A DNA stretch of 64,000 nucleotides. Origin: Aequorivita xiaoshiensis. GTDB lineage: Bacteria > Bacteroidota > Bacteroidia > Flavobacteriales > Flavobacteriaceae. Made by a program: the position numbers and the translations under genes. The stretch is from contig NZ_JAIRBB010000006.1 of NCBI RefSeq assembly GCF_022008395.1, positions 62,001-126,000 of the forward strand, read 5' to 3'. Below the pieces are notes generated by a model that made no database searches, had not been told where the DNA came from, and saw nothing but the letters and a program-made list of their open reading frames with translations. This document shows positions 37,105 to 47,400 of this stretch, piece after piece. The stretch's first letter is position 1. Every line of letters starts with the position of its first letter.

Positions 37105-39129
37105 ATGAAATTCATAAACTTCGCAATAGTTCGGTTTTCAATTTTTCTTACAATAGGGGTTCTTTCTGCACACTTCTACCCTGTTACAACATTTTTATTG
37201 CCTTATCTTTTGACTTTATTAGTTGTTTTTGTGCTATTCTGGTTGTGGGCACGTAAACGAATTTTTCAATCTGTAGAATTAGGAATTGTAACATATCTAT
37301 GTTTTTTTTTCATCGGATATGTGAGTTATCAGATGCGGTTGCCAATGTTCCAATCCAATCACTATACACATATTACAACTTCGGATATTCCTGAAATGCT
37401 TCAGTTAAAAATTATTGAAACTCTAAAAGACAATGATTTCAACCATAAGTATTTAGCCGAAATTTGCGAAGTAAATGGAAAGAATTCAAAAGGAAAGGTT
37501 TTAGTAAATGTTTCAAAAGACTCTACAGAAAACAGTTTTTTAGTTGATGACCTTATATTAGTTTATTCAACTATTTCTGATATCCCTAAACCTTTAAATC
37601 CGCATCAATTTGACTATTCAAAATATATGAAGGTACTTGGGGTTTATGGGCAATTGCATTTATCTAGGAAGGAAATTATAAAACGTCAAATTGGAGCCCA
37701 AACATTAAGAGGTTTCGCTCAAAATCGTCGTGCTAGAGTTATAAAAAAACTTCAGAAAACAAATTTAGAAACAGATGAACGAGCAATCATTCAGGCACTT
37801 GTTTTAGGAGAAAAAAAAGATATAGATAAAAACCTATACGAAAAATATGCAGCGGCTGGAGCAGTACACATACTTGCTGTTTCGGGCTTACATGTAAGTA
37901 TCATCTATTTTATACTAAGCTCTTTATTAAGACCTCTTTCAAGATTTAAGTACGGTTCATTAGTACAAGCAATATCTATAGTTTTATCCCTTTGGGGTTT
38001 TGCTTTATTTTCAGGGTTGTCCGCATCTGTTACAAGAGCTGTAACAATGTTCAGCTTCTTTGCTTTAGCTCAAGTATTAAACCGCGACACACACGCTGTA
38101 AACACTTTGTTCCTTTCTTATTTAACTTTAATAGTCATTAATCCGTTTTTACTATTTCAAGTTGGATTTCAATTAAGTTATTTAGCCGTTTTCTTTATAA
38201 TTTGGTTACTTCCTACATTTAAAAATATTGGTTATTCAAAATATAAAGGTGTTCGTAAGGTTTGGACATTAATTTCAGTAACTATTTGTGCCCAAATCGG
38301 CGTATTGCCCTTAAGCTTATTCTACTTTAATCAGTTTCCTTGTTTATTTCTTATTACCAACATAGTTATCCTTCCTTTTTTATCAATAATAATGTGTGGT
38401 GGCATCTTGATAGTGATTTTAGCAAGTAATGATATCTTACCAAATTGGTTAGCAGAGACCTACAATTACCTAATTGAAAAATTGAATTGGTTTATTAACT
38501 GGATTGCTACTCAAGAGCATTTTTTACTTGGCGATATACACTTTTCCAAATTAAAAACCATAAGTGCTTATTTAACAATTATAACTTTTGCCCTATATCT
38601 AAAAAAATTGAACTACTCTAGGTTAATTGCTTTGTTAGTGACTATTGCCTTATTAATTTCAGTATATATTTATGATGAAAACAGATATTCGAGAAGTCAA
38701 TTAGTAGTATTCCAAAAAAACAGGCAAACGCTTCTAGCGTATCAAAATGGTAAAGACCTTAGTATTTTTAAAAGTGACTCAACTGCAAGCTTATCTAATG
38801 ATTATCCAATAAAAGCATTTAAAACCCAACAGAATATTACATCATATTCTGAAAAGACACTTCCTTCTATTTTTAAATATAAAGACAAAAAAATATTGAT
38901 AATCGATAGCTTAGGTGTTTATCCAAAGCACGAAAACATTCATACTATTATTTTATCCAATAGCCCGAAAATAAACCTCAATAGGCTTATCGACAGTATT
39001 AATCCAAGACAAATTATTGCCGATGGAAGCAATTACCACAGTTATGTTAATAGATGGGAGGAAACTTGTAAATTAAAAAAGCTCCCATTTAGCCATACAG
39101 CTAAAGAAGGAGCTTTCCTATTAGAATAA
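37105..39129 (+). CDS. comEC: ComEC/Rec2 family DNA uptake protein
   Basis: The 674-residue inner-membrane protein matches ComEC, which passes single-stranded DNA into the cytoplasm during natural transformation. It has N-terminal helices, an OB-like DUF4131 domain (about 85-200), and the Competence domain beginning with AIIQALVLGEKKDID and HILAVSGLHVSIIYFI, with many membrane helices to about 530. The C-terminal 130 residues sit where other ComEC proteins have a metallo-beta-lactamase-like domain, but I see no HxHxDH motif, so that part is short and probably inactive as a nuclease. Confidence 0.92.
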   Translation: MKFINFAIVRFSIFLTIGVLSAHFYPVTTFLLPYLLTLLVVFVLFWLWARKRIFQSVELGIVTYLCFFFIGYVSYQMRLPMFQSNHYTHITTSDIPEMLQLKIIETLKDNDFNHKYLAEICEVNGKNSKGKVLVNVSKDSTENSFLVDDLILVYSTISDIPKPLNPHQFDYSKYMKVLGVYGQLHLSRKEIIKRQIGAQTLRGFAQNRRARVIKKLQKTNLETDERAIIQALVLGEKKDIDKNLYEKYAAAGAVHILAVSGLHVSIIYFILSSLLRPLSRFKYGSLVQAISIVLSLWGFALFSGLSASVTRAVTMFSFFALAQVLNRDTHAVNTLFLSYLTLIVINPFLLFQVGFQLSYLAVFFIIWLLPTFKNIGYSKYKGVRKVWTLISVTICAQIGVLPLSLFYFNQFPCLFLITNIVILPFLSIIMCGGILIVILASNDILPNWLAETYNYLIEKLNWFINWIATQEHFLLGDIHFSKLKTISAYLTIITFALYLKKLNYSRLIALLVTIALLISVYIYDENRYSRSQLVVFQKNRQTLLAYQNGKDLSIFKSDSTASLSNDYPIKAFKTQQNITSYSEKTLPSIFKYKDKKILIIDSLGVYPKHENIHTIILSNSPKINLNRLIDSINPRQIIADGSNYHSYVNRWEETCKLKKLPFSHTAKEGAFLLE

Positions 39130-39155
39130 CTCGAATATGAAACTTAAGGGTTATT

Positions 39156-39692
39156 CTAAAATGTATATTTAAAATTCTTTTGATATTCTTCCCAAGCCGA
39201 AGCAGTTGTAATTTTTAAATAATCATCACTTTGAATCATTTTAAGAAATATCTCCAATTGTTTTGGTGTTCTGTATCCTGGCACCGCTTGAATTAACTCA
39301 CCATCTTCCTTAAAGAAAACTACTGTTGGATAAGCATTAACTTTAAGTGCGTGAGCAAATAAATGCTGTGAGTTTCTACCTTTTCTATTTGGGTTATAGT
39401 TAGGGTTAGTATATGTAAAATCTTTATACTTTATCTCTTCTGTACCTTCGGCATTAAATTTTACTGCATAATAGTTTTTGTTAATATACTCTATTACACT
39501 TTTATCGCTAAATGTATTTTTGTCCAGCATTTTACAAGGACCACACCAAGTGGTATAAACATCCATAAAAATCTTTTTCGGATTTTCTTGTTGGGCGGCT
39601 AAAGCTTCATTCATTGTCATCCAATTTATCTTTTGAGCATTAACACTACCTAGGGTAAACAGGAAAACAATTATTAAAATATTTCTCATCAA
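39156..39692 (-). CDS. Secreted thioredoxin-like protein
   Basis: The 178-residue protein has a signal peptide (MMRNILIIVFLFTLGSVNAQ). The thioredoxin fold holds the active site Cys50-Gly-Pro-Cys53 in DVYTTWCGPCKMLDKNTF and the cis-proline region NAYPTVVFF. This places it in the thioredoxin_7/DsbD-gamma-like group of periplasmic thiol-disulfide proteins. Its partner is unknown. Its promoter (39709-39739) overlaps the terminator of the upstream transporter operon. Confidence 0.9.
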   Translation of the reverse strand: MMRNILIIVFLFTLGSVNAQKINWMTMNEALAAQQENPKKIFMDVYTTWCGPCKMLDKNTFSDKSVIEYINKNYYAVKFNAEGTEEIKYKDFTYTNPNYNPNRKGRNSQHLFAHALKVNAYPTVVFFKEDGELIQAVPGYRTPKQLEIFLKMIQSDDYLKITTASAWEEYQKNFKYTF

Positions 39693-39708
39693 AATTTTTT
39701 TAGTAATT

Positions 39709-39739
39709 CAAAAGTAAAGAAACAAAAAACGTTCCACAA
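39709..39739 (-). promoter_or_regulatory. Promoter of the thioredoxin-like gene
   Basis: On the minus strand TTG (39737-39739), 20 bases, then TACTTTTG (39709-39716) matches the consensus. The TTG lies in the loop of the terminator at 39724-39754. Confidence 0.65.
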
Positions 39740-39754
39740 AATGGAACGTTTTTT
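39724..39754 (-). terminator. Terminator of the peptidase/POT operon
   Basis: AAAAAACGTTCCA and TGGAACGTTTTTT form a 13-base perfect stem with a 5-base loop, 21 bases after the last transporter gene on the minus strand. Confidence 0.9.
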
Positions 39755-39774
39755 TATAAATTAACAGATATGAA

Positions 39775-41559
39775 TTAACGAATTCCGTGCATTAATTTTT
39801 TCAATACGGGGTTTAAGAGCATTGCTATAAATCCAACAATAATTGGAACAACTGCAAAAATCAAGAAGAAGGTCCCTAAAGAATACTCCTCAGAAATTTT
39901 GTCAATCATACCTCCCATAGTGTTTGCAGCTTTTTGCCCTACAGCAATTGCTAAGTACCAAACTCCGAACATAAAACCTATCATACGTGCAGGCACTAAT
40001 TTACTCAGGTATGAAAGTCCTAATGGGGAAAGACATAGTTCTCCCATAGTGTGGAACAGATATGCTAAAATTAAGAAAATCATACTTACAGAAGCTGTTC
40101 TCGCTCCAGGAGGAATATCGGATGCTCCGTACGATAGAATAGCAAACCCAAGACCTAGTAAAACTAATCCAATTCCATACTTCATTGCAGCACTCGGATT
40201 GTATTTACTTTCCCACCATTTTGAGAATACAGGTGCCAAAGTAATGATGAAAAATGAGTTTAAAATTCCGAACCAAGTAGCATCTACTTTTAATTCTTCT
40301 GAAAAAGCTTTATCGTAAATACGGTATAATACCAATGCCCAAACTAGGATAAAAGCTATTGCTAAAACTATATTAGAGGCACCAATTTTGGTAAACGTCT
40401 TTTTAAATATTAATACAATCACATAGGTTATAATAATTAAAGGAATTGTAGTTAATAGCCCATCGACTATTTTAAAAATTATAGCTGCATTTCCTTCTAA
40501 GTTTCTATCGGTATAATCGCTCGCAAACAAGGTCATCGATCCTAATGATTGCTCAAAGAAAGCAAAGAAAAACACTGTGAAAAGCGCGAAAATTGTAACT
40601 GCAATTAATCTATCTCTAACTATAGGTAGGTAACGTGCGATACGTGTAATTAATAAAACTAAGAACATTGCCAGTGCTGCTAAAACAACCACATTTGTAC
40701 CACTCATACCTCCTACTTCGAATGGAACTAAGGAACTAGAATATATCGTATCTAATGGATCATTAAACAGATACAATAAACCACCAATAGATGATAGCAC
40801 TATTAAAACATAATCGAAAGTAGTAAAGGGGTTAAGTTTTATAGCTGCTTCTACTTCCTCTTCAACTTCTTCTTTATCTGCATCTTCATCTACATTTAAA
40901 ACTATATCTTTTTTCTTTGAAGGTCTAGCTCCAACTTTTCCGAAGATTTTATGAGCTAATATAAATTGAAGCATTCCAAGAAACATAAATATTCCTGCTA
41001 AACCAAAACCGTAAGCCCATCCGTAATTTTCAGCTAGGTAACCACATAACATCATCCCGAAAAATGCACCTGCGTTTACTCCCATATAGAAAATAGTGTA
41101 AGCACCATCTTTTTTGGATTCACGGGTTTTATACATTTCAGAAATAATAGAAGTAATATTCGGCTTAAAGAAACCAGTTCCAATTACTAATAGTGCCAAG
41201 CCTAAATAAAATGAAGCTGTTGTTTCTAATGCCATTGCGGCGTGACCAAGTGTCATTACAATACACCCAATTACAACAGCGATTCTATACCCTGTAAATT
41301 TATCGGCTATCCAACCACCAATAATTGGCGTTAGATATAACAGGGAAGCATAGGTACCTATTAAAGACAAGGCGTGTTCACGAGGCCAATCCCAACCAGG
41401 GTTATCACTCATTAAAGGAGCTGTTAAAAACAATATCAATAGAATACGCATTCCATAAAAGGAAAAACGCTCCCACATCTCAGTAAAGAATAAAATAAAC
41501 AATCCAACTGGATGCCCTAAAACAGTGTCTTTAAATAAATTTTCAATATCCGTTTTCAT
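39775..41559 (-). CDS. POT family peptide transporter (third in operon)
   Basis: This 594-residue proton-coupled oligopeptide transporter imports di- and tripeptides across the inner membrane. It has the family motif EMWERFSFYGMR near residue 27 and the second POT signature in FYMGVNAGAFFG. About fourteen membrane segments are visible, and a charged acidic loop (DVDEDADKEEVEEEVEAA) lies between the two halves, near residue 225. It is the longest of three consecutive paralogues and the last gene in the operon, separated from the middle paralogue by 35 bases. Confidence 0.93.
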   Translation of the reverse strand: MKTDIENLFKDTVLGHPVGLFILFFTEMWERFSFYGMRILLILFLTAPLMSDNPGWDWPREHALSLIGTYASLLYLTPIIGGWIADKFTGYRIAVVIGCIVMTLGHAAMALETTASFYLGLALLVIGTGFFKPNITSIISEMYKTRESKKDGAYTIFYMGVNAGAFFGMMLCGYLAENYGWAYGFGLAGIFMFLGMLQFILAHKIFGKVGARPSKKKDIVLNVDEDADKEEVEEEVEAAIKLNPFTTFDYVLIVLSSIGGLLYLFNDPLDTIYSSSLVPFEVGGMSGTNVVVLAALAMFLVLLITRIARYLPIVRDRLIAVTIFALFTVFFFAFFEQSLGSMTLFASDYTDRNLEGNAAIIFKIVDGLLTTIPLIIITYVIVLIFKKTFTKIGASNIVLAIAFILVWALVLYRIYDKAFSEELKVDATWFGILNSFFIITLAPVFSKWWESKYNPSAAMKYGIGLVLLGLGFAILSYGASDIPPGARTASVSMIFLILAYLFHTMGELCLSPLGLSYLSKLVPARMIGFMFGVWYLAIAVGQKAANTMGGMIDKISEEYSLGTFFLIFAVVPIIVGFIAMLLNPVLKKLMHGIR

Positions 41560-41594
41560 TTGTATGTAGTTTGGTTTAAATAACTCGCTAAAAA

Positions 41595-43166
41595 TTAATT
41601 ACTTGATTTGATATCTTCATTTGCAAGTTCGTACTGTTCTTGTTCCAATATTTCGCGTTCATTATCTTCTGCTCCGTGGGTTAATCGCTTTAACGGTTTT
41701 AAAAGTGCTATAACCAGAACTCCTATTAGTACAGTAAATATTGTTATTCCAGCAAAGACTGAATATTCTCCAAATTCCGATGCTTTTTCACCAACAATTC
41801 CAGCAACTTTATTTCCTAAACCAGTGGCAGCAAAATAAACACCCATCATTAATGAAGCGTATTTTACAGGTGCTAACTTAGTAATGAACGACAATGCAAC
41901 AGGAGAAGAGCATAACTCACCAATAGTATGAAACAAGTATGCTAAAACTAACCAGTACATTGCAGAGCTACCTTCAATATTGTATTGTCTAGCAGCAAAA
42001 ATCATAAATACGAAACCTAGTCCCATTATCATAGTCCCGATTGCCATTTTAAAAATAGAAGAGGCCTCTTTTCCTTTTAGTTTTCGTTTTGCCCAATATC
42101 CAGCCACTACTGTAGCAAATAAAATTATGAAACCTGCATTTAAGCTTTGAAACCAAGTTGCTGGTATCTCCATACCAAATAGCATTCTATCAGTTTTTGT
42201 CTTGGTGTATATACTCATTAAACCACCAGCTTGTTCAAAAGCGCCCCAAAACACTATTACTAATAAAAAAGATAGAAGTAACACTAAAAACCTATCCTTT
42301 AATATTTTAGTATCAAGTGTTTTATAAATCATCATTAATACACCTGCAACTAGTGCTATAAATATATATAATGCAGTATAACCCCAGTTATCAATTCCTT
42401 CATAAGTAAATCCTGCATAAATTGCATAAAAAACTATTAAAATAACAATACCCAATTGTAAAGGAGAGCTTCTTAACTTTCCTAATAAACTTGCATAAGA
42501 TATATCTCCCTCTTTTTCTGCCTGAGTTGGTTTATTACCTACGTGTTCCAAATATCTTTGACCATATAAATAAACCAATAAGCCCAAGACCATTGCAATT
42601 CCAGCTAATCCAAATCCATAATGCCAATTAATTTCCTCACCAACATAACCAACAATAAATGTAGCCAATAATGAACCTAAATTTATACCGATATAAAAAA
42701 TACTAAATCCCTTATCCCTTCTAATATCTCCTTGCTTGTACAGACCCCCAACCATAGTTGAAATATTTGGCTTTAACAAGCCTACACCAAGTACTATTAA
42801 ACTAAGCCCTGTAAAAAAGGCCCAATAAGCATCAAAAGCAAGAACACCATGACCAAGACATAAAATTATTGCGCCATACAAAACGGCTCTCTTCTGTCCT
42901 AAATATCTATCGGCAATAATCCCTCCAGGTATGGACATTACATAAACCAACATTGTGTACCACCCATAAAGCATAATAGATTCTGAATCTAACCAACCTA
43001 AGCCAGGGTTATCACCAGTTGTTTTTTGTACTAAATACAACGTTAATAATGCACGCATCCCATAATAAGAAAAACGTTCCCACATTTCGGTAAAAAACAA
43101 GATGTAAAGTCCTACTGGGTGACCAAATAGTTCTTTCTGCTTTTGGTATTGAAGTGCGTCTGACAT
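41595..43166 (-). CDS. POT family peptide transporter (second in operon)
   Basis: The 523-residue protein has EMWERFSYYGMR near residue 27 and the signature FYIGINLGSLLATFI. It lacks the acidic loop of its downstream neighbour and has a charged C-terminal tail (NEREILEQEQYELANEDI). It is clearly the most divergent of the three: the signature has GINLGSLL where the two others have GVNAGAFF or GINAGAFL. Different peptide preferences are therefore likely. The gene lies 88 bases after the first transporter gene. Confidence 0.93.
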   Translation of the reverse strand: MSDALQYQKQKELFGHPVGLYILFFTEMWERFSYYGMRALLTLYLVQKTTGDNPGLGWLDSESIMLYGWYTMLVYVMSIPGGIIADRYLGQKRAVLYGAIILCLGHGVLAFDAYWAFFTGLSLIVLGVGLLKPNISTMVGGLYKQGDIRRDKGFSIFYIGINLGSLLATFIVGYVGEEINWHYGFGLAGIAMVLGLLVYLYGQRYLEHVGNKPTQAEKEGDISYASLLGKLRSSPLQLGIVILIVFYAIYAGFTYEGIDNWGYTALYIFIALVAGVLMMIYKTLDTKILKDRFLVLLLSFLLVIVFWGAFEQAGGLMSIYTKTKTDRMLFGMEIPATWFQSLNAGFIILFATVVAGYWAKRKLKGKEASSIFKMAIGTMIMGLGFVFMIFAARQYNIEGSSAMYWLVLAYLFHTIGELCSSPVALSFITKLAPVKYASLMMGVYFAATGLGNKVAGIVGEKASEFGEYSVFAGITIFTVLIGVLVIALLKPLKRLTHGAEDNEREILEQEQYELANEDIKSSN

Positions 43167-43254
43167 AGTAATAGTTTATATTTAAAAAATTATTTCTTAC
43201 TTTCTGTTTTATGTTCAGGTTTACTTAATTCAATTCATCGATATTCGAAAAGAG

Positions 43255-44844
43255 TTAGTTTATACCATGCATCATTTTCTTTAATTTCGGGTTGAATAGC
43301 AATAATAATACTGCTGCCGCAATTGGGATAGCAGCAATTATTAAAAAGAAAGTAGACATAGAATATGTTTCTGAAATTTTATCGATATAAGAGCCTGTCA
43401 TACCAGCAATAAAGTTGGCAATTGCAGAAGCTGTAAACCACAGACCAAATAATAAACCTGCTAGTCGTTTAGGCGATAATTTAGAAACATACGACAAGCC
43501 TACTGGACTTAAACAAAGCTCACCTGTTGTGTGGAAGAAATAAGCTAAGATTAGCCAAATCATACTAACTGATGCTGTTTCAGCTCCTTGAGGAATACTG
43601 TTAGCACCCACAGATAACACCACGAAACCAACTCCTACTAATGCTAACCCCATTGCGAACTTAACTGGACCTGAAGGATTCCATATTTTTTCCCACAGCT
43701 TACTGAAAGATGAAGCTAATGTGATAATAAAAAAGGAGTTTAAGATTTGAAACCAAGATACCGTAACTTCAGTATGCTCTAAACTGAATTCTCTATAAAC
43801 TTTCCAAACCCCTAAAATCCATATAATAATGAATGATATTGCTGTAAAAGTAATAGTTAAAGGGTACGCTTTGAAGATCTTCTTACCTAAGCCATATAGT
43901 ACCCAAGACACAATCATGATTGGGAAAATTGTTAAGATGGCATCCACCCATTTAAAGATGGTTCCTGTACTTCCCTCTAATACTCTTTGTGTATAGTCTT
44001 TAGCAAAAACGGTCATAGACCCTCCGGCTTGCTCAAATGCAAAGAAGAAGAACATACTTGCAACCATTAATACACCCACAACTATTAATCTATCTCTTAC
44101 AATATGTGGAGCTGTTTCTTCTTCCTCATCTGCTCCACCAGCCATTGCATCTAATTCAGCTTGAGTATGTGTTCCTGGTTCTTCACCTATTATTCCGAAT
44201 ATTTTACGTCCAAAATAAAATTGCAGCATACCGAATAGCATAAATACACCCGCTAGACCAAATCCATAATGCCAACCTACTTTTTCACCTATATATCCGC
44301 ATAATAGCATTCCTAAAAATGCTCCTGCATTAATACCCATATAAAAAATGGTATATCCCGCATCTTTTTTAGTACTTGAATCTGGATATAAGTTTCCAAC
44401 CATTGAAGAGATATTCGGCTTAAACATACCATTACCTACTATCATAAGCACTAGACCTATATAGAAGAATGTTGGGTCTATCATTTCGAAGGCCATAGAA
44501 AGGTGACCTAAGGTCATAATTAATGCACCTAATAAAATAGCTTTTCTAAATCCAGTAAATTTATCGGCAATTATACCACCAATAAGTGGTGTTAAGTAAA
44601 CTAAACCTGTGTACCAAGCATAAAGCTGCATAGCATCAGCATTCGTCCATTCCCAACCTCCTTTGGCTATTTCTGTAATTAAGAATACCGTCAATAACGC
44701 ACGCATTCCGTAATAGCTAAAGCGTTCCCACATCTCTGTGAAAAACAAGATGAACAATCCTGCTGGATGGCCCATCACCATTTTATTATCAACACCTTTT
44801 TTAGCTAAATGCGCTATTAACTGAGGGTCATTTTCTTGGCTCAT
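43255..44844 (-). CDS. POT family peptide transporter (first in operon)
   Basis: The 529-residue protein has EMWERFSYYGMR near residue 38 and the signature FYMGINAGAFLGMLLCG. It is most like the 39775-41559 paralogue: both share MLLCGY, LSPLGLSY/LSPVGLSYVSKL and the ending LKKLMHGI/LKKMMHGI. A short acidic loop (GGADEEEETAP) separates the halves. It starts 21 bases after the DPP-IV gene, so peptide cleavage and uptake are transcribed together. Confidence 0.93.
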   Translation of the reverse strand: MSQENDPQLIAHLAKKGVDNKMVMGHPAGLFILFFTEMWERFSYYGMRALLTVFLITEIAKGGWEWTNADAMQLYAWYTGLVYLTPLIGGIIADKFTGFRKAILLGALIMTLGHLSMAFEMIDPTFFYIGLVLMIVGNGMFKPNISSMVGNLYPDSSTKKDAGYTIFYMGINAGAFLGMLLCGYIGEKVGWHYGFGLAGVFMLFGMLQFYFGRKIFGIIGEEPGTHTQAELDAMAGGADEEEETAPHIVRDRLIVVGVLMVASMFFFFAFEQAGGSMTVFAKDYTQRVLEGSTGTIFKWVDAILTIFPIMIVSWVLYGLGKKIFKAYPLTITFTAISFIIIWILGVWKVYREFSLEHTEVTVSWFQILNSFFIITLASSFSKLWEKIWNPSGPVKFAMGLALVGVGFVVLSVGANSIPQGAETASVSMIWLILAYFFHTTGELCLSPVGLSYVSKLSPKRLAGLLFGLWFTASAIANFIAGMTGSYIDKISETYSMSTFFLIIAAIPIAAAVLLLLFNPKLKKMMHGIN

Positions 44845-44865
44845 AAGATAAAACTGTTAAGTTTT

Positions 44866-47121
44866 TTAAAGATTATTTTTAATATATTCAGTCATTAAAG
44901 TATACAGGTGCAAACGAGTGTTTCCTCCATATATACCGTGGTTTTTATCTGGGTAAATACGCCAGTCAAATTGTTTATTGGCTTGCACCAGTTCTTCAAT
45001 TAAGCGCATTGCATTTTGTACGTGCACATTATCATCTGCACTTCCGTGAATTAATAAATATTTTCCTTGTAGTCCGTCTACGTGAGAAAGCGGTGAGTTA
45101 TCATCGTAACCAGATGCATTCTCCTGTGGAGTTTGCATATAACGCTCTGTATAGATAGAATCGTAGAATCTCCAGCTTGTAACCGGGGCAACAGCAATAG
45201 CCATTTCAAATGTTTCTGGTGCTTGAAACAATGCGTTAGACGACATAAATCCACCATAGCTCCATCCCCAAATTCCAGTTCTAGAAGAATCGATGTATGG
45301 TAAACTACCTAGCTTTTTTGCTGCATCGATCTGATCTTCAACTTCATACTTACCCAATTCTTTTTGAGTCATTTTTTTGAAATCACGTCCTTTGAATCCC
45401 GTTCCACGCCCATCAACACAAACAACAATAATATCTAATTGATTTGCTAGCATTTCGTGCCAAAAGTCATTAGTGCCCATCCAACTGTTTGAAACACTTT
45501 GCGAACCTGGTCCAGAATACTGAAACATAAACAATGGATATTGCTTAGACTCGTCGAAGTCTAAAGGTTTTATCATATACATATTTAAGTCTTCACCATT
45601 CACATTGATAGTAGAATACTCTTTTGGCGAAATATTATAAGAAGCTAATCGATTCTTTAAACCGTCATTGTTTTTAATTTCACGTAATAGCTTACCAGTT
45701 TTGGCCTCGTGAAGCGTATAAACAAAAGGAGTCTTAGAATCTGAAAATGTATTAATAAAGTAAGTAAAATCTGAGCTAAAGGAAGCATGGTTTGTTCCAG
45801 TCCTTTGCGTTAATCGAACTTTATTTTTTCCCGAAGGCAAAATAGAATATACATCGCGATTAATACTTCCGTTTTCAGTACTTTGAAAATATAAACGACC
45901 CGTATTTTGATCGAAACCGTAATATTTAGTTACCTCCCAAGGACCACTAGTAACTTGATGAAGAAGCTTTCCATCTTTATCATATTGATAAATATGGTTC
46001 CATCCATCTTTTTCGCTTGTCCAGAAAAAACTATTGTTATTTAAAAATGTAAGGTTGTCGGTTACATCAACATATGCGTCGTCCTTTTCAGCTAAAATAA
46101 GTTTTGACGTATAATTTGAGGCATTTACAAAAACCAAATCAATAACATTTTGATGACGATTGCTTAGCTGAACACTTAAAATATTATTGTCTTTCGTCCA
46201 CAACAATCGTGGAATGTAGTAACTATTATAGTTTGAAAGATCTACTTCAGAAGTTTTTTGACTTTTAAGGTCGTACAGTTGTAAGGAAACTTTAGAGTTT
46301 TTCTCACCTGCCTTTGGATACTTAAAAGTATCGGCAGAAGGATAAAGTTCCTTTCCGTATACATCCATGTTGAATTGTGGCACTTCTGTTTCATCAAACT
46401 TTATATAAGCCAATTTATCACCATTCACACTCCATTCAAAAGCACGAACAAATGCAAACTCTTCTTCATAAACCCAATCAGTAATACCGTTAATGATACT
46501 ATTCTTTTTACCATCAGTTGTAATTTGGGTTGTTTCATTAGATTTCAAATCTTTTATAAAAAGATTATTTTCAAATCCGTAAGCTATTTTATTTCCATCA
46601 TTACTGAAAGTCGGCTCCTGTATTTTATTAGCAGAAACAAGCGAAAATTCTTTAGTTTTTACATCGTAAACATAATAAGTTCCCAATGTTGAACGACGAT
46701 AAACCTGCTGTAGCTTTGTTGAAAAAAGAATTTTAGATTCGTCTTTACTCAATTCATAAGAAAGCACCACATCGATTCCTTTTAAATCTTTAGTATTTAA
46801 AAGTGTACTTACTTGTTTACCACTTTTATAATCGTAAACATCGATAGATGATTCTCTAGATTGTCGGTTATAATTAAGCACAGCATATTCCTTACCGTTC
46901 TTCAGGGAACGTAGAACATCAAGGCCTTGAGTTCGAAATGCACCACCCCAAATTTCTTCAAGAGTTATGTCTTTTTGTTGGGCAGTAATAGCAGAAAATG
47001 CTGTGAAAAACAGCATTATAAATGAAAGGGAAATTAATTTCTTCAAAGTGTTAAAATTTGATAGGCCAAGTTTACTAATTTTTTGTGAAATTGAGGGTCG
47101 TTTTTTTGTTAAATAAGCCAT
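44866..47121 (-). CDS. Dipeptidyl peptidase IV-type S9 peptidase
   Basis: This exported serine peptidase (about 751 residues from 47121) has an N-terminal DPP-IV beta-propeller and a C-terminal alpha/beta hydrolase domain. The catalytic triad is visible: Ser in GIWGWSYGGFMSS, Asp in HGSADDNVHVQN, and His in DKNHGIYGG. Such enzymes release X-Pro dipeptides, fitting the three peptide transporters downstream. The signal peptide core is LISLSFIMLFFTAFSAITAQ. The longest frame begins at 47244; MAYLTKK at 47121 is more likely, and a TTG at 47046 would give a conventional signal peptide (MKKLISLSF). Confidence 0.93.
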   Translation of the reverse strand: MAYLTKKRPSISQKISKLGLSNFNTLKKLISLSFIMLFFTAFSAITAQQKDITLEEIWGGAFRTQGLDVLRSLKNGKEYAVLNYNRQSRESSIDVYDYKSGKQVSTLLNTKDLKGIDVVLSYELSKDESKILFSTKLQQVYRRSTLGTYYVYDVKTKEFSLVSANKIQEPTFSNDGNKIAYGFENNLFIKDLKSNETTQITTDGKKNSIINGITDWVYEEEFAFVRAFEWSVNGDKLAYIKFDETEVPQFNMDVYGKELYPSADTFKYPKAGEKNSKVSLQLYDLKSQKTSEVDLSNYNSYYIPRLLWTKDNNILSVQLSNRHQNVIDLVFVNASNYTSKLILAEKDDAYVDVTDNLTFLNNNSFFWTSEKDGWNHIYQYDKDGKLLHQVTSGPWEVTKYYGFDQNTGRLYFQSTENGSINRDVYSILPSGKNKVRLTQRTGTNHASFSSDFTYFINTFSDSKTPFVYTLHEAKTGKLLREIKNNDGLKNRLASYNISPKEYSTINVNGEDLNMYMIKPLDFDESKQYPLFMFQYSGPGSQSVSNSWMGTNDFWHEMLANQLDIIVVCVDGRGTGFKGRDFKKMTQKELGKYEVEDQIDAAKKLGSLPYIDSSRTGIWGWSYGGFMSSNALFQAPETFEMAIAVAPVTSWRFYDSIYTERYMQTPQENASGYDDNSPLSHVDGLQGKYLLIHGSADDNVHVQNAMRLIEELVQANKQFDWRIYPDKNHGIYGGNTRLHLYTLMTEYIKNNL

Positions 47122-47400
47122 TGCAGGACTATTTATTTGTAATTGCAATTTGATGTAACCCCACACAATCCAATCTATATAGAAGAAAGTATATTTTAAT
47201 CTATAGAAATTAACTTTACGAGATTGCTTATGCCTAATTAACAAGTTAATTTTATTATGTTAAAATAAATTACTGATAAACACCAAAGCCTAAAAACTAT
47301 TTTACATTAAAGCCCTTCTTACCTTTAATGATTATATTTACGCAAGTTCACCTTTCCTATTACTAAAAATAACACTTCACATCATTTCAATTATTTAGTT

